Part shown: in pieces, positions 1 to 12,649 of the stretch
Layout: each line of letters begins with the position of its first letter
How positions within the stretch are numbered: position 1 is the first letter of the stretch
DNA from: Ganoderma boninense
Taxonomy: Eukaryota; Basidiomycota; Agaricomycetes; Polyporales; Polyporaceae
Reading direction: 5' to 3'
Assembly (NCBI GenBank): GCA_002900995.3
Contig: CM035305.1
Coordinates: forward strand, 1,736,001 to 1,800,000
Length of the DNA stretch: 64,000 nt
Notes under the pieces: generated by a model
What the model was told of the DNA's origin: nothing
Database searches by the model: none
The model's input: only the letters and a program-made list of their open reading frames with translations
Position numbers and translations under genes: made by a program

Positions 1-342
1 AGCCCCCGCGCAGATCGGGTAATCTCCGTCCCGATTCGGCGGTCGTCGCCCTTGTCCTTTCACGCGCTTAGCGGCCACTGGCCAGGGGCAAATCAACAAA
101 TCCCCGCTGCGAACGGGGTCACCGTTTGGGCGACAGCATCATTCGATTTCGTATGCTTTGTGCCTGCTCAGCCCTCAGGGCGCACTCGAACCCCTCCAGT
201 TGCTACGCGGGATAAATGCATACGGGCCTATGTCCGATTGGCACCCATGTCATCGCTGAGACAGGTGTCCAGCTGTGTCCAGCGGGACGACCTGGGAGGA
301 GCTACAGCACTCACTTATGTAACGAGCGAGAATCAGAGCGCG
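1..342. other. Left flank of transposon array, no gene seen
   Basis: Only short open frames are present on either strand and none resembles a known protein. The stretch ends at the left copy of the 8-bp target duplication (GATCTGTC, 343-350). Confidence 0.5.
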
Positions 343-350
343 GATCTGTC
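343..350. repeat. Left target-site duplication of the array
   Basis: GATCTGTC abuts the first terminal inverted repeat. The identical 8-mer recurs at 2787-2794. Confidence 0.65.
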
Positions 351-2786
351 GGGCCTGGTCCTATGTGGGTAGGGTCCGCAGGAAAATTAAATAAATTAAA
401 TAAAATTAATTCGAAAGAAGGAAATTAAATGGAGAGAGCGAGGGCGAGTTGGGAGATTTTCGAGTGGTGTGTATCGCGAGAGCCTCTCCCATGCTTGATC
501 TGCTCAAAAATGAGCATCCAGACACAGAGAAAGACGTGGAATTAACTTTTGCGGCCGGCGCTAACGCGCCGGGGAGGTGCACCAGATAGATTTTTTATTC
601 ACCGGCCTGCGAGTGATTGCAGGGGCACCAAATTTTGCAAAATGCTGCGTCCAGTGTTGGTAAATGCAGTATCGCTATTACAACGGTCAAAATATGTAGT
701 GAGGTAAACTGGTACCAGTCGCTGCGAGGTCACTTTACGGGCGCTTAAGCCATCATCTCGCACCTCTCCCTGGTTCCTCCTGCTCTTCGGTGCCTCTATG
801 AGGCCTCTGTTTATAAATAGATACTACAGCTGACTACTCACTGGAATTTTTATCTTGCTTTGAAGACTATTCAGAACTATGAAGTTGTTTTGATTTGTGT
901 TTTAATTTATTCAGTTGTTCTCACATCCGCTGAGTAAAAACACCGTAAATACACTAATACGTACTATGGAGCATCCTCCCAGTGTGTTCAGAGTTTTTTT
1001 CGGGGGTGGTTGGTGACCAAGGGAAAGCAGATACTCGGCCTCGAGCAGCACGGCGGCGCAGGCAGTTACTGCATTAGGCAGCCGGACATGTCCGGGCCGT
1101 CAGGTCCTAGGATTCAAACTCCGTCAGGTCCTGGGAGCCCCCCACATAGGACGACTCCCGATCTGGGGCCTGGTCCTATGTGGGTAGGGTCCGCAGGAAA
1201 ATTAAATAAATTAAATAAAATTAATTCGAAAGAAGGAAATTAAATGGAGAGAGCGAGGGCGAGTTGGGAGATTTTCGAGTGGTGTGTATCGCGAGAGCCT
1301 CTCCCATGCTTGATCTGCTCAAAAATGAGCATCCAGACACAGAGAAAGACGTGGAATTAACTTTTGCGGCCGGCGCTAACGCGCCGGGGAGGTGCACCAG
1401 ATAGATTTTTTATTCACCGGCCTGCGAGTGATTGCAGGGGCACCAAATTTTGCAAAATGCTGCGTCCAGTGTTGGTAAATGCAGTATCGCTATTACAACG
1501 GTCAAAATATGTAGTGAGGTAAACTGGTACCAGTCGCTGCGAGGTCACTTTACGGGCGCTTAAGCCATCATCTCGCACCTCTCCCTGGTTCCTCCTGCTC
1601 TTCGGTGCCTCTATGAGGCCTCTGTTTATAAATAGATACTACAGCTGACTACTCACTGGAATTTTTTATCTTGCTTTGAAGACTATTCAGAACTATGAAG
1701 TTGTTTTGATTTGTGTTTTAATTTATTCAGTTGTTCTCACATCCGCTGAGTAAAAACACCGTAAATACACTAATACGTACTATGGAGCATCCTCCCAGTG
1801 TGTTCAGAGTTTTTTCGGGGGTGGTTGGTGACCAAGGAAAGCAGATACTCGGCCTCGAGCAGCACGGCGGCGCAGGCAGTTACTGCATTAGGCAGCCGGA
1901 CATGTCCGGGCCGTCAGGTCCTAGGATTCAAACTCCGTCAGGTCCTGGGAGCCCCCCACATAGGACGACTCCCGATCTGGGGCCTGGTCCTATGTGGGTA
2001 GGGTCCGCAGGAAAATTAAATAAATTAAATAAAATTAATTCGAAAGAAGGAAATTAAATGGAGAGAGCGAGGGCGAGTTGGGAGATTTTCGAGTGGTGTG
2101 TATCGCGAGAGCCTCTCCCATGCTTGATCTGCTCAAAAATGAGCATCCAGACACAGAGAAAGACGTGGAATTAACTTTTGCGGCCGGCGCTAACGCGCCG
2201 GGGAGGTGCACCAGATAGATTTTTTATTCACCGGCCTGCGAGTGATTGCAGGGGCACCAAATTTTGCAAAATGCTGCGTCCAGTGTTGGTAAATGCAGTA
2301 TCGCTATTACAACGGTCAAAATATGTAGTGAGGTAAACTGGTACCAGTCGCTGCGAGGTCACTTTACGGGCGCTTAAGCCATCATCTCGCACCTCTCCCT
2401 GGTTCCTCCTGCTCTTCGGTGCCTCTATGAGGCCTCTGTTTATAAATAGATACTACAGCTGACTACTCACTGGAATTTTTATCTTGCTTTGAAGACTATT
2501 CAGAACTATGAAGTTGTTTTGATTTGTGTTTTAATTTATTCAGTTGTTCTCACATCCGCTGAGTAAAAACACCGTAAATACACTAATACGTACTATGGAG
2601 CATCCTCCCAGTGTGTTCAGAGTTTTTTCGGGGGTGGTTGGTGACCAAGGAAAGCAGATACTCGGCCTCGAGCAGCACGGCGGCGCAGGCAGTTACTGCA
2701 TTAGGCAGCCGGACATGTCCGGGCCGTCAGGTCCTAGGATTCAAACTCCGTCAGGTCCTGGGAGCCCCCCACATAGGACGACTCCC
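351..2786. mobile_element. Three tandem copies of a non-autonomous TIR transposon
   Basis: Three near-identical head-to-tail units lie at 351-1159, 1166-1973 and 1980-2786 (809, 808 and 807 bp; they differ by a few single-base indels). Each begins GGGCCTGGTCCTATGTGGG and ends with a near-inverted copy (CCCACATAGGACGACTCCC; 16 of 19 positions pair). The whole array is bounded by the direct repeat GATCTGTC at 343-350 and 2787-2794, and units are separated by GATCTG, a truncated copy of it. An 8-bp target duplication is typical of hAT-type cut-and-paste elements, although these ends lack the usual CAGGG-like start, so the superfamily is an inference. No transposase frame exists; the longest open frames are about 100 codons and repeat from unit to unit. 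Each unit carries a TATA-like TTTATAAATAG. A trans-mobilised, MITE-like element is the best reading; a tandem solo-LTR array fits less well. Confidence 0.75.
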
Positions 2787-2794
2787 GATCTGTC
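2787..2794. repeat. Right target-site duplication of the array
   Basis: GATCTGTC directly follows the last unit and matches 343-350 exactly. It marks the right boundary of the inserted array. Confidence 0.65.
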
Positions 2795-5335
2795 AAAGTT
2801 TGATGGCGTCAGCGAGCACTACACGGCCAGACGGGATTTAGCACCAGGGTTGAACTAGAGCGGAATGGGCCAGAGTTAACTTGAGTGTTTTGATCCCAGG
2901 TTATTCGAAACTTGTGCGGAGCGCATAACCCGAGATTTCAAGACCAGCTTAACCCAGACGCGCAACTTGGGGTCAACCCTCTGTCGCTTCAACCTGAGTT
3001 CAACTTCTGAAGACAAACCCAACTTGCACTCTCGTCGTTTCAACCTCAGGACATATCCTCTCGGGCGCCTGATCCCATCCATATCATGATGGCGATGGTG
3101 TGAGCTGAAGTTTTCCGAGTCCTTGCCGCAGTGTCGGTGGCAGGCGCACCTTCCTTGTCTCCTTCCACCATCTTCCTCCCCTCCACAGACTCCCTCCCTC
3201 CCTGGACCTGCCCTGGTGAGTGTCCCCCCTCCCTCCAGGACGTCCATCGCGGAGCCTACAGCAAGGTGCGTAGGGCCCGAAGCTCCAGGCGTTCGCCTTA
3301 GAGAGGTTGACACCCATGGGAACGAGCTCGCTTTCGAGCTCATTGCCTAACGTGTCATCTTCCCTTTGGGTGCTCTGGAGTGTCAGGCTCTGATTCACGC
3401 TGTAAAGCACCTTCGCGCCCCGCCGTCGCGGTCGTATATTTGCTGTACATCTTGTGTGCCACCCCTGTCCTAGCTCGCTGCTGTGTCCCAAATGATCGTT
3501 TTGACGGCACCAGCGGTCCGAGAATGACTGTGCATCGCATGCGCCTTTTTGCGCTCCATTTTTCTACTGTGTATCGTATGTAGTACAACAATGCATGTAT
3601 GTACGCGAGTAGAACCGTTGACAATACATTTTCTCCCCGAACGTCCTGCCTGATTGCCTGAGGCCTTGGTCCCCTGTCCCGAGTTGTCCCGAGCCAGCGA
3701 TACGAATCCGCTCTAGCAACCGCCTGTCAGATCACGTGCAGCAGCGTTCAACCCAGGGTTAAAACTCGATTCAGCCTGAGGGTGAGTTGCCGACAGGTCA
3801 TCCCCAGTGCCATGGTTCATAATAGTACTGGAGTTAAAATCAGTTAAGCTGGGGTTGTCCTCCGGCGGGATAACCCTGGGGTCATAGCGCTGCATGCCTG
3901 TGTAGTAAGAAAGAGTAGGAATTGGCATTTTTAAGAGAGTTTGCGAGGACTTTCTCTGATGCCGTTATGCACAGTCGACGTTCAGAACAAGAGGTGAAGG
4001 GACGGAACCTCTACGCTTCATGGTTTCCGACGCGCGATATGCAAAGAGACGTCATCGTTCGTTGCGCCGTACAGCAAGGGCCAAATTCGAGAGCCGAACC
4101 GAGCCTGCCGGGGGGGGGGCCAAGAACGGTACACTGGAGATTTCGTCACCTGGGCCGGCGTCAACTTGATCAACACAAACAAGTACTTGCCACCGCCCGA
4201 TGACCGCCTCAAAAGAGGGGGTTGGGATGGTTTAATCAATCTTACTCTAGATTGATGGCTGATGAGGCATCTCAAGCTGAGTCCGATGATGCTTAGCCGG
4301 TCGGATGGAGAGTTTTGGATGGCCGACCGGCGCAGGTAACAGGAAGGCTGCCTAATAAAGCCATCGAGAGGCATCATTCGCTATAACTCGCGTCGTCCAG
4401 CAAATGTTCAGGAGTCCTCGAGATTGACCCAGGGTATAGTTTGAAGTAGTGGGTGCTGCGGCAGTGCTGTGGCATTGGCGGAATTACGTCAGCAATTGCT
4501 GGGGTGGGTGGGCGTTGAGTAGAGTCTGCGCATGCAAGCGGCCAGAGGGAGCTTATCCTCGCACCAGATCAACGGCGACACCTTGCTTAGCACGGGGTAC
4601 CGTACCAGGGCGTCGGTACCCTCGCGGAGGACTGCCTGAAGCAGCAAATTGGAGGAGGGAGGAAGCAGGACGAAAGAACCACAGAAGCAAATGCTTCGCG
4701 CGACGAGAAGGCAGCAGAGCCCGCAGGCCAGATACAATCGTCATCCGAATAGATGATGTGTCGGGTTCTGTGTTATTTCAGTAAGGATCCTCGAGGATGA
4801 TGGTATGAAGACATGCGTGCAGTCCGAGATTAGTGCGATGACAATAATGCAGTGATGATGACGACGATATACGATGCGCAAAAGAGATATCAAACGAATG
4901 GATGGAAACAGGTAGCGGGTAACCGTAAGACCGAACAGTACAGCTAAAGCAGTAGTAGCCCCGGCGCCGGGAGCAGCAGCAGCACGGAAGTAGAAATACA
5001 GTAGTTAGATAACACCCTCTCGCCCAGCCAGCCAAGCCCACCGGTCTGTAAGTAAGTACGCAGATCACCCATACCTGTCAGCGTCCCTGTAGCTTTTCAA
5101 TCCCACGCACAGCACACCGCGACTAAGCAGTAGCGTTGTGTACGGATCTGGATCCTTTTGCCACGTTGGGAGGCCTACTGACCGATTACCTGTTGCTTCC
5201 CTGCTCCCCGTGCGAGGTAGAGCGAGCGAGCGGGCCGGTCTCGAATGAGGTCCGTCCGCGAGACGGGCTTAGGCGGAAGATGCCCTCCGATATCGATGTT
5301 CGCCTTGCAGTCCAGCCACGTCGACCATGACCGGC
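2795..5335. other. 2.5 kb gene-poor region
   Basis: No open frame here has splice sites and a recognisable protein together. Open frames on both strands overlap and look random (for example 4018-4377 minus and 4449-4784 plus). Several short similar motifs of the AACCCAGGGTT type occur around 2840 and 3750 and may be remnants of old repeats. The right part is the 3' side of the membrane-protein gene that ends at 5336. Confidence 0.45.
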
Positions 5336-7614
5336 CTAGAGTGGACGCGGACGCCCCCGAGTGGTAGGAAGACCACGCAGCGCGTCGGCGCATCGGTGTG
5401 TCTCGATGCGACGCCGTCTCGCTATGGCAGGTACTGCGGAGGGGACGCGCGCGTTGGGTATTCCATTTCCCGTTCCAGGGAGGCAGCGCTCGGAGGAGCG
5501 TCGACATTGGCAGTTTCGATGACCCTCCGGAGGTGGCGTGCTTAACTCGAGGTCGGAAGGAGCCCGGGCGAGGTGCGGATCGAGTGCTGGAAGACGGTCA
5601 TTGACGTCAAAGGGGGGCGCCGAGGGCAGGAACCCTCCCATATGCGGTTCGTCGTCGTCCACCTCGAGCGGCGGGGCGCTGGCGACCATCATGTGGGCAT
5701 CGTGAGGTCCACCCTCGAATGCAAACGGTGGTGCGGATGGTTCTTCAAACGGCGGTGATGACGGCCCAGGAGGTGGCTCGGTAGTTACGACATCGTCTTC
5801 GAACTCGTTGGGGTATTCGTAAAACGTCGGACCGGTCAGAGGAACCTTGGCTGGCGGCGGAGGCATAAATGGACCTCGATGTCGAAGAGCGGCTTCCGCA
5901 TACGATGGCACCTCTAGATCCATGTCGTGATCCGCGACATGCCGGCCTAGATAGGACGATGCTGCGACCTCTTTGGCAGGGGAGTGGGTATCGTGTGTCG
6001 CGACAGAAGCTGAAGTCCCACAGAACCCGTGCTCGTCGTGAGCATCCTCGGTGGCCTCAAGCTCCAGCTCCGGAGGTGAAGCCTCGAACGGGTCCACCTC
6101 GAAGAAAGGCACCGAGGGGTGCACCTCCGATGATCCTCCAGACGCACCGGAGAGTGACGGCTCATCCCCGGGAGGAGGCGCACTCGCCATTTGCGCCATC
6201 CGAGCTAACACGGCCTTGTCATCCGTCGCAACATGCGCCGAGTGGATTGGGGGTTCGTATGGTGACGGAGAAGACACGTCAACGGGAACGCCGACAGATG
6301 GACGAACCTCAGAGGGACGTGGATCAGGATAGGCGACGACATACGGCTGCCGATGAGAACGTGAATGAGTGTCTCTCGGCTCGGGCATATATGCTGGAGG
6401 ATGAGGCGACGGCGGAGATAGCGGGTCGGCGTCAGAAGAATGGTTAGCATTACAATCGGACGACGCAATGCTAAGCGGACGTGATCGTGGCGTTCCCCTG
6501 CGCACGGACGCCGGGGGCGTAGTGTAAGCAGAACCATCGCCGTCAGTCATGGTCTGCGTCCGAGTGAGCGAAACCGCCGACGTAGAGGCTTGCACAATGG
6601 TGGGCCTGTCTGTGAGCAGGTCGGTGTCTGAAGGTCTCGAGGACATCGTCGCGCCAAACTTCCTGCGTCGTCGCGCAGAGTGCTTCACATTGGCCAGCCA
6701 CTTGGCAGAAGCCCTTTGCCACATACGCTGCTTGGAACGGACGCGCTGCGCTTCCTCGCTGAGCTGTGTACTGGCGGTGTCGGTGGTAAATGGAGGCTTC
6801 TCAGTGTCCGTCGCGTTCTTCCGCCGCTTCCTCCTCCACAAGACGACACCAATCATGAAGGCAATCAAAGAGAGGGCAAGGGAGAGGGAGAGGCCGAGGA
6901 TAATCCCCGTCATGTCATCACTAGACTTGTTGTTCCCCCAGCCATGGGGCAGGGTTGGCCCCGTCGAAGTCGAAGTCGACGTGACAGACGAGGAGCCTGT
7001 AGAAGGCGCAATCTGGTCGTCTTGGACGGGAATCTCTGTTGGTGTGGCATCCATACACTGCGAGATCTATGGATGTCACACGAGGGAGAACGAAGGAACG
7101 AAGGGTGGCAACGTACTGCGCAAGAAGAAGACCCGTAGAGCTCCCAAGAGTACGCCTTCCTCCACCGGCCGTCCGGATACTGATCGTATTTGTCGGCGAT
7201 GTTGACGGACCTTCGGAGGTGTTTCTTTCTTGGGCGTGCCGAGTAATCGACAGCAAGAGGTGGGAAGGACGAGTCGGAGTATGTAGCGGCCTCGGATGCG
7301 TCGCAGGGCACCCAGTAGACAGACGGAGGAGCTTGGGAGGAGGAGGGCTGGGCAGCCGGGTGGGCGTGGAGACGAGGACAGAGAAAATCTGGGGGGATCT
7401 CGGAGGCGAAGGGCCGCCCATCAACTGAGGACGAGCCAGCGACGGTGACGAGGAGGGCGAGGAGGCCAGAGGACGATGGATCGGGCAGAGAGGTTTGTGG
7501 GGAGTTCTTGGAGGAGGGGCGAAAGGGTCGCTTGCGGAGACGGGGCGGGGTGCGGGGAGCAGAGGGACCAGGAGGGTGGATGGAGGGAGCTAAGGATGGC
7601 TTGGGCTGTGGCAT
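5336..7614 (-). CDS. Single-pass membrane protein with proline-rich cytoplasmic tail
   Basis: Two exons, 7614-7117 and 7057-5336, joined by a 59-bp intron with GTACGT and GCAG borders; the phase is exact and gives about 739 aa. Exon 1 has a weakly hydrophobic stretch (LLALLVTVAG) and then a well-ordered block containing VYWVPC, a basic RPRKKHLRR run and WELYGSSSC. Exon 2 has one strong membrane segment (GIILGLSLSLALSLIAFMIG) followed by a basic RRKRRK stop-transfer signal. About 500 residues of serine/proline-rich, low-complexity tail follow, with repeated PPFE and APPF-like motifs. The topology suggests an extracellular or lumenal N-terminus and a cytosolic scaffold-like tail. The family is not recognised by name and the function is unknown. 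The start is the first in-frame ATG; the frame stays open upstream without another ATG. Confidence 0.65.
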
Positions 7615-7856
7615 GGCATGGTCTCGGGCGAAGAGAGCACGGAGAAAGGGCCGGCAAGCGGTTGTCGAGGGCGGATGCCAAGCGGAGGACGAGAGCGAGA
7701 GGAGCTTGGCGGGCGACGAGGAGGCCGGGGCGGGAGCAGGCGACAAGTCAGTACAAGCCGTGCCCCTCTCCACTTATCCGTTAAATATCACCCTATGATT
7801 AGATCCAATCCGTTACAATATTAACTCCTCCCCTATTTATAGCAGCCCAATCCACA

Positions 7857-10800
7857 TCAACGTTCCAAAAGGCGCCCTGCCCGTCGCCGGCGCTCGTCCT
7901 CTTGCGCGACCGCCCGGAGCCTGAGCAGGCCCTCCTCCGCCGCCCCCCGCCGACGCCAGAGCACGTCCTCCCGTCCCCGCTCGTACATGATCCTGTATGT
8001 CGCCTGCGCGATCTGCACCCCCACGTCCCGCCGCTCCTGCACGCCGTCCCTGCCCTCGTCGCCGCCCCCGTCGTGCAGGTTCCTATAAATAGCGGGATCA
8101 GGATCCGGGTGCTCGATTGGGCGACCACGCCCCACGCCTAAATTTGACTCGCAACATACCTCTTCAAACACACGGCCCGTAGCTGCCTCCGCCCGGAAGC
8201 CATTCGGTCGGGTGGACCATCACATACGAAGCAACATATCCCCGCCAGCGACCTCTCCCAGACTCGTCCTCATCCACGCTCGCGTCTTCGGGCCCCATCA
8301 GCTGCACTCCCAGCGACTTCGCTGCCACGTCCTGCACATCCACCACGCCCCCGTCAGCCTTCTTGCGCACCCGGGCTTTATTTTCGTACATCCACTCACC
8401 CAGTCAAACCGATACAGCTTTTCATCAGATCCGACGTGCCGTTCGGCCTCGCGTCTGTATCTGATTATGTCGTGCGTCGTCGCCTTGTCAGCTCCCCGCG
8501 CCTGCTGCAGCAGATACCATAGCTCCTGGCATTTGTGGTCCCCCAGTACCGTTTGCACCTTGCAAGAATAAAACGTTCCCCATTTGCCTCCCGATCAGCG
8601 GCCTGTCCCACGCAGTTCAAAACATTGACCCACCTGCTTGATGATCGCCCCAATAACCCGATCCAGCGTGAAGACGTTATAAGCCTATCAGTTCGCCCCT
8701 CTTGTCAGCAATCCGCACTATGCCACCATTGGCGCGACTCGAAAATAACTGCCATGTCCGCTTACCTTCGTCCGGAAAAACCACCGCATATGCTCCTCGA
8801 ACGTCCCTTGGTCCAGCTCGTTCTCGAACAGCTTCTCACATGCGTCAAGCAGATACGAATATAGCACATTCGGTGCCTCCTCCCTCACGGCTGCTCCCAG
8901 ACGCCTCCATCGCCTGTTTCAATACGATCGACGGTCCGTTGGGATCTTCCAGTCCGAGATGGACCGCCACGGGATTCGAGAGTAGCGACGCGTGTTTCTC
9001 TGCTGCCATCCTCGCGCCGACCTCTTTGCACAGCAGGAGCCGTGAGTAGAACAACTGAAATTCAGGTCCGGAGCGCAATTTCAAACGTGAGCCTAACGCC
9101 AAACAACAGCCTCCGAAGCCCAAAGTTACGACACGTACCTGCAGGAGCCGTAGCAATGTATAGAACGTCGTGCCAGCAAAGAAGGGTCGTCGAGCAAGCG
9201 GCGACTCGCCGGCGGCCAGGGTCCCCTTTGTGTTCAATTCCCTCACCCAAACGTCGTCGGGGTTAGTGCGGGCCTCATGAGGTGCCAATGCTGCCTGTTC
9301 GCCGCCGTCCGTGTCGTTTACGTTTGCGTTCGCGGCTTCCTTGGGGCTATCCGTGGCCATGGGTGACGCCGACCCGTTCATTATGGATGGTGTGTCATCA
9401 CCGCCGCCGTCCTGCCCGTTCTCCTGGGCCGTCTTGAGTAACCGCGTCCGCAAATCCTGAGCCGAGACCCCCTCCTCCGCGTGCTGTTGCTTCGCAGTAT
9501 GCGAAGCCGCCTTGACCGGCTCGTCATCGATGGAGGTTGATTGTTCCTCGGAAGGATCCTCGTCGTGCCCGGGCGCCAGTGGCCCGCATGCGCTGTTGAA
9601 CTCGTGAGGCGGGAACATGAACAGGACCGGGATGAACGCCCGCAAGAACTTCTCTATCGCGCGCCGCTCCTGGGGGCCGAACTGCTGCGGTGAGTGGTCG
9701 AGATAGGAGAAGATCATCTTTTCACTGCGTCGTGCAGCACGCCAACGTCCTCGAATTGGTATTGCAGCTGGTATCCTAGTGGACGCGTCGAGAGACCCGT
9801 TGCAGTGGCTAGAGGCGAGCCACTCGACCCTCGTGAGCTGTCTGCCCCGCCGCCGACCTTGCTGTTGCTCATCCCATCCCGCTTCCGGAGTTGCGCGGCC
9901 TTGATGTTCTCGATCTCGAGGACAAAGGACTTCGCCGTCGTGTTCTTCTTGTCGTTCGGCTTGAACGTGATACCCTGGTGGTCAAGTGCCTTGTAGAAGT
10001 TTTTCCCGTCCACCTCGCGCCACGTCCTGTTCCACTCCCGTTGTGCGCGCCGCCACTCGTCGTCCTTGCGCCGCAGCCGCGCGAGCACGACGGGCACCGC
10101 CACCGCAGGAGTCTCCTGCAGTGAGCGGAGCACCTCATTACCCGCGTCCGTGCCATAGATCTTTTTGATCGTGCGTTCGTAGATCGCACGCGCCGTCCCA
10201 CCAAGATTGGGCTTGAGGCGGAACGCGGCCCGCTCTTCGGCAGACATGCTCTCTATGCGCGCCTCGAGCGGATCAAGCATGGCGATGGTGCGAGTGAGCC
10301 CCTCGATCTGCACTTGGAAACTCGTGCCGTTCTTCCTCGCTCTTATGCAGCGTGTCCTCGAACGAGTTCTTCTTGTGGGTCATGAACCCAGCCTCTTCAG
10401 AGGCCCAGGTAGGATGCGACACCCAAACGTCATTGAGGACGGACCAGCAGAGACGATCCCGCCCAGAGCACGCCATCCGGATTTCCTGTGTGCATATAGT
10501 GAGGATTCGAAAATAGCCTGACAGACGGCTTGCATTGACGGTACACTCACATGGTCCTGCAAGCGACGGTAACTAGGTCCCTGACCGTCTTCCGGTGGAA
10601 GAAGCGCATAGTATTCGGGGGCAGCCGTGCGCATGCTTCCTGGAGGAACGTTTTCCTCGGTCTTCTTATCTTCCCAGCTCAGAAGGTCTTTGAACTGTGA
10701 CAACAAGTCGCCATCTCCAAGAACACCTCCGCACGGTCTACTAGCGTCTTCGTGTCAATGATATCGCGGGAGAAGAGGTTCAACAGCTTCAAGAACTCGT

Positions 10801-12649
10801 CATACGTCCCATCGCCTTCGAGCGTCTTCTTAGCACGGTCGAAGAAGAGTAACTCATCTTGGCCATTGACCTGAGGAGGGCCTAGGGGTCCAGGACTCGG
10901 CGGGTGGATCGGATGCATCTGCATGGGCTGATGCATGGGGACTGGCACCTGATGGACATGCATATTGACAGGCTGAGGGGAAGGGGGAATCTGGTAAGGC
11001 GAGAACTTTGGCGAAGCAGGTTCAGCTCTCTGGTTCGTCGTCCTGGCTCGCTTTGCAGCCTGGTGCAAACTGATTAATATTCATTTAAGCGAGGATGTAC
11101 GATGCCTTGGCACATACCCGACCGCCTCCAGCCTTGGAAGCAACCACTGGTTCCTTGTCAGGACGTTTCCTCCTCTTTGGTTGCTGTTTTGTGGCCTTCT
11201 CTGTGGACGATGGCTCAGGTGGGGGAAATGAGCCTGGCATGCCGGGTCCTGTCGTGGGCTGAGGAAGGATACCGACAAGGCCAGCTTGGTGTGAGGGCGG
11301 AACAACTTCTGGCAGGAAGTCCTTGAACTCGTCCATAAGGTCGGGTGCGTCTTTGAACAGCATTTGCACCTGCGCGTAGACTTGGGATTGCTGCAGCACA
11401 GATACATGTAAATTATATTGCCCTGTTACCAGGTGTGACATAAATCCTATATCCCACTTACATCTTGTACATGCCGTTGCTCCTTTTGGTACGTCTGCAG
11501 GATTTCAAGGAACTGCTTGTACGTTTGTTGGTCGTCGTGGAACCGGTTCTTGATCTTGCTCAGGTAGTTGATGGCGTGGTGGAACTCGCCGTTCTGCGGC
11601 CTGTCGGCCTGGTGCGTGTTCAGGTTGTTCAGCAGCGCCGCGTCGTCGCGTCCGCCCGGGAGTACGGGAGACTGGGAGTGTTGTGGGCGGCCCTGCATTT
11701 CGTGCGCGAGATGCGACGGCGCGTGCGCGTGGGCGGGTATCGGGGTGACAGGGCGCGAACCATTCCCGATGCCGACTGGGAGCACGGGCGGAGGAGCGAG
11801 GCCGAAGGGTGGTTGGTAGGACGGGACAATACCTGGCTGGACCATAGGCTCGCGGCTGAGAGTGGGTATACCATACATTGTTGTCCTCTGAATCATCTGG
11901 CCCATCGGTGTTGTTACAGTAATTGTGTCGGAGTGATCGGTGTTGAGTTCTATGCGGTAACCGGGGGGTAGGAAAGTATTGAAGCCCTGGATGAGGATGG
12001 GATGATCGTGAAAGAGCATGGAGACGCGTTCGATAACGCCGGGCGTGTCGATCCTGCAAAGCCATAGGCGAAGTCATGAGGACAGATGCACGCGTGGTGG
12101 GAAGGAAGGGCGGAAGGAGGGATGCATGACCCGCATACGCGAGCCACGCCACCTCGGAATCTGGGGGAGAACAAGGGCAAGGAGTACTCACACCTGGCTT
12201 TTGAAATCCTTCATGATATCCAGAAAGTGGTTGTATACATCCGGCTGGTCCTGGAACTGTAGTTTCACGGCATCCAGATATCCAAGGGCGTCCGAGACGT
12301 TCAAGGGTCGCGCCTCGGTCGACGCAGCAGCGGGGGCGCCGGCGCTATTCTCGACATTCATTGTTGCTGTCGCAGAGGTAGTGGGCTTCGGTGTCTTCTT
12401 GGGCGTGCGGTTGCGCGAGGGGGAAGAGGGGAGGCTCGCCCGTGCGGCGTGGCTGTCGAGGAAGCGTGGTTTGGACCCCGAGCGTGGAGCCGGAGCGAGG
12501 AGCTTGGGTTGAGGAGAAGAGCGTCGAGAGTGGGAGGAAGCGACGCCGTCCGAGGGCCGGGATGCGCGGGGGTTGGGAGACCGTGGAGGACGGGGTCGAG
12601 CAGGAGGAGAGGGGTCGAGAGAGTGCGTCGAGGACAGTCCTGGGTCCAT
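7857..12649 (-). CDS. SIN3: SIN3 transcriptional corepressor (needs five frame corrections)
   Basis: Sin3 is the scaffold of the Rpd3-type histone deacetylase complex in the nucleus. Exons: 12649-12192, 12053-11462, 11390-11118, 11059-10551, 10485-9139, 9054-8766, 8684-8634, 8558-8400, 8331-8160, 8082-7857; about 1358 aa when corrected. PAH1 starts near residue 117 ([10 protein letters not shown]), PAH2 near 310 ([12 protein letters not shown]), PAH3 near 480 ([12 protein letters not shown]). The HDAC-interaction region follows ([27 protein letters not shown]), then the conserved C-terminal blocks ([19 protein letters not shown]). As given, the frame breaks near 10718 (G lost), 10325 (extra T), 9715 (A lost), 8911 (extra G) and about 8200 (G lost), all beside short homopolymers. 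Splice sites and protein blocks are otherwise intact, so sequencing error is more likely than decay. Identity is certain; the translated product as written is not. Confidence 0.9.

Noticed and set aside
1105..1125. Sequence resembling a tRNA B-box inside the repeat unit (GGATTCAAACTCC)
   Set aside because: It does not match the B-box spacing and has no A-box upstream, so a tRNA-derived SINE is not supported.
351..2786. Array read as tandem solo LTRs (units contain TGTGGG...CCCACA and a TATA-like box)
   Set aside because: Taking TG...CA as the borders gives inverted, not direct, flanking bases, while the longer inverted ends give an exact 8-bp target duplication on both sides.
2854..3716. 10-bp inverted match (CTAGAGCGGA / TCCGCTCTAG) about 860 bp apart
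   Set aside because: Too short for that distance; expected by chance and no target duplication was seen.
5869..6447. Plus-strand open frame of 192 codons
   Set aside because: It lies wholly antisense to the serine/proline-rich tail of the membrane-protein gene and mirrors its biased composition.
8330..8400. Apparent extra frameshift in SIN3 near 8395
   Set aside because: A normal intron (GTGAGT to GTGCAG, 8332-8399) joins the two exons in phase, so no correction is needed there.
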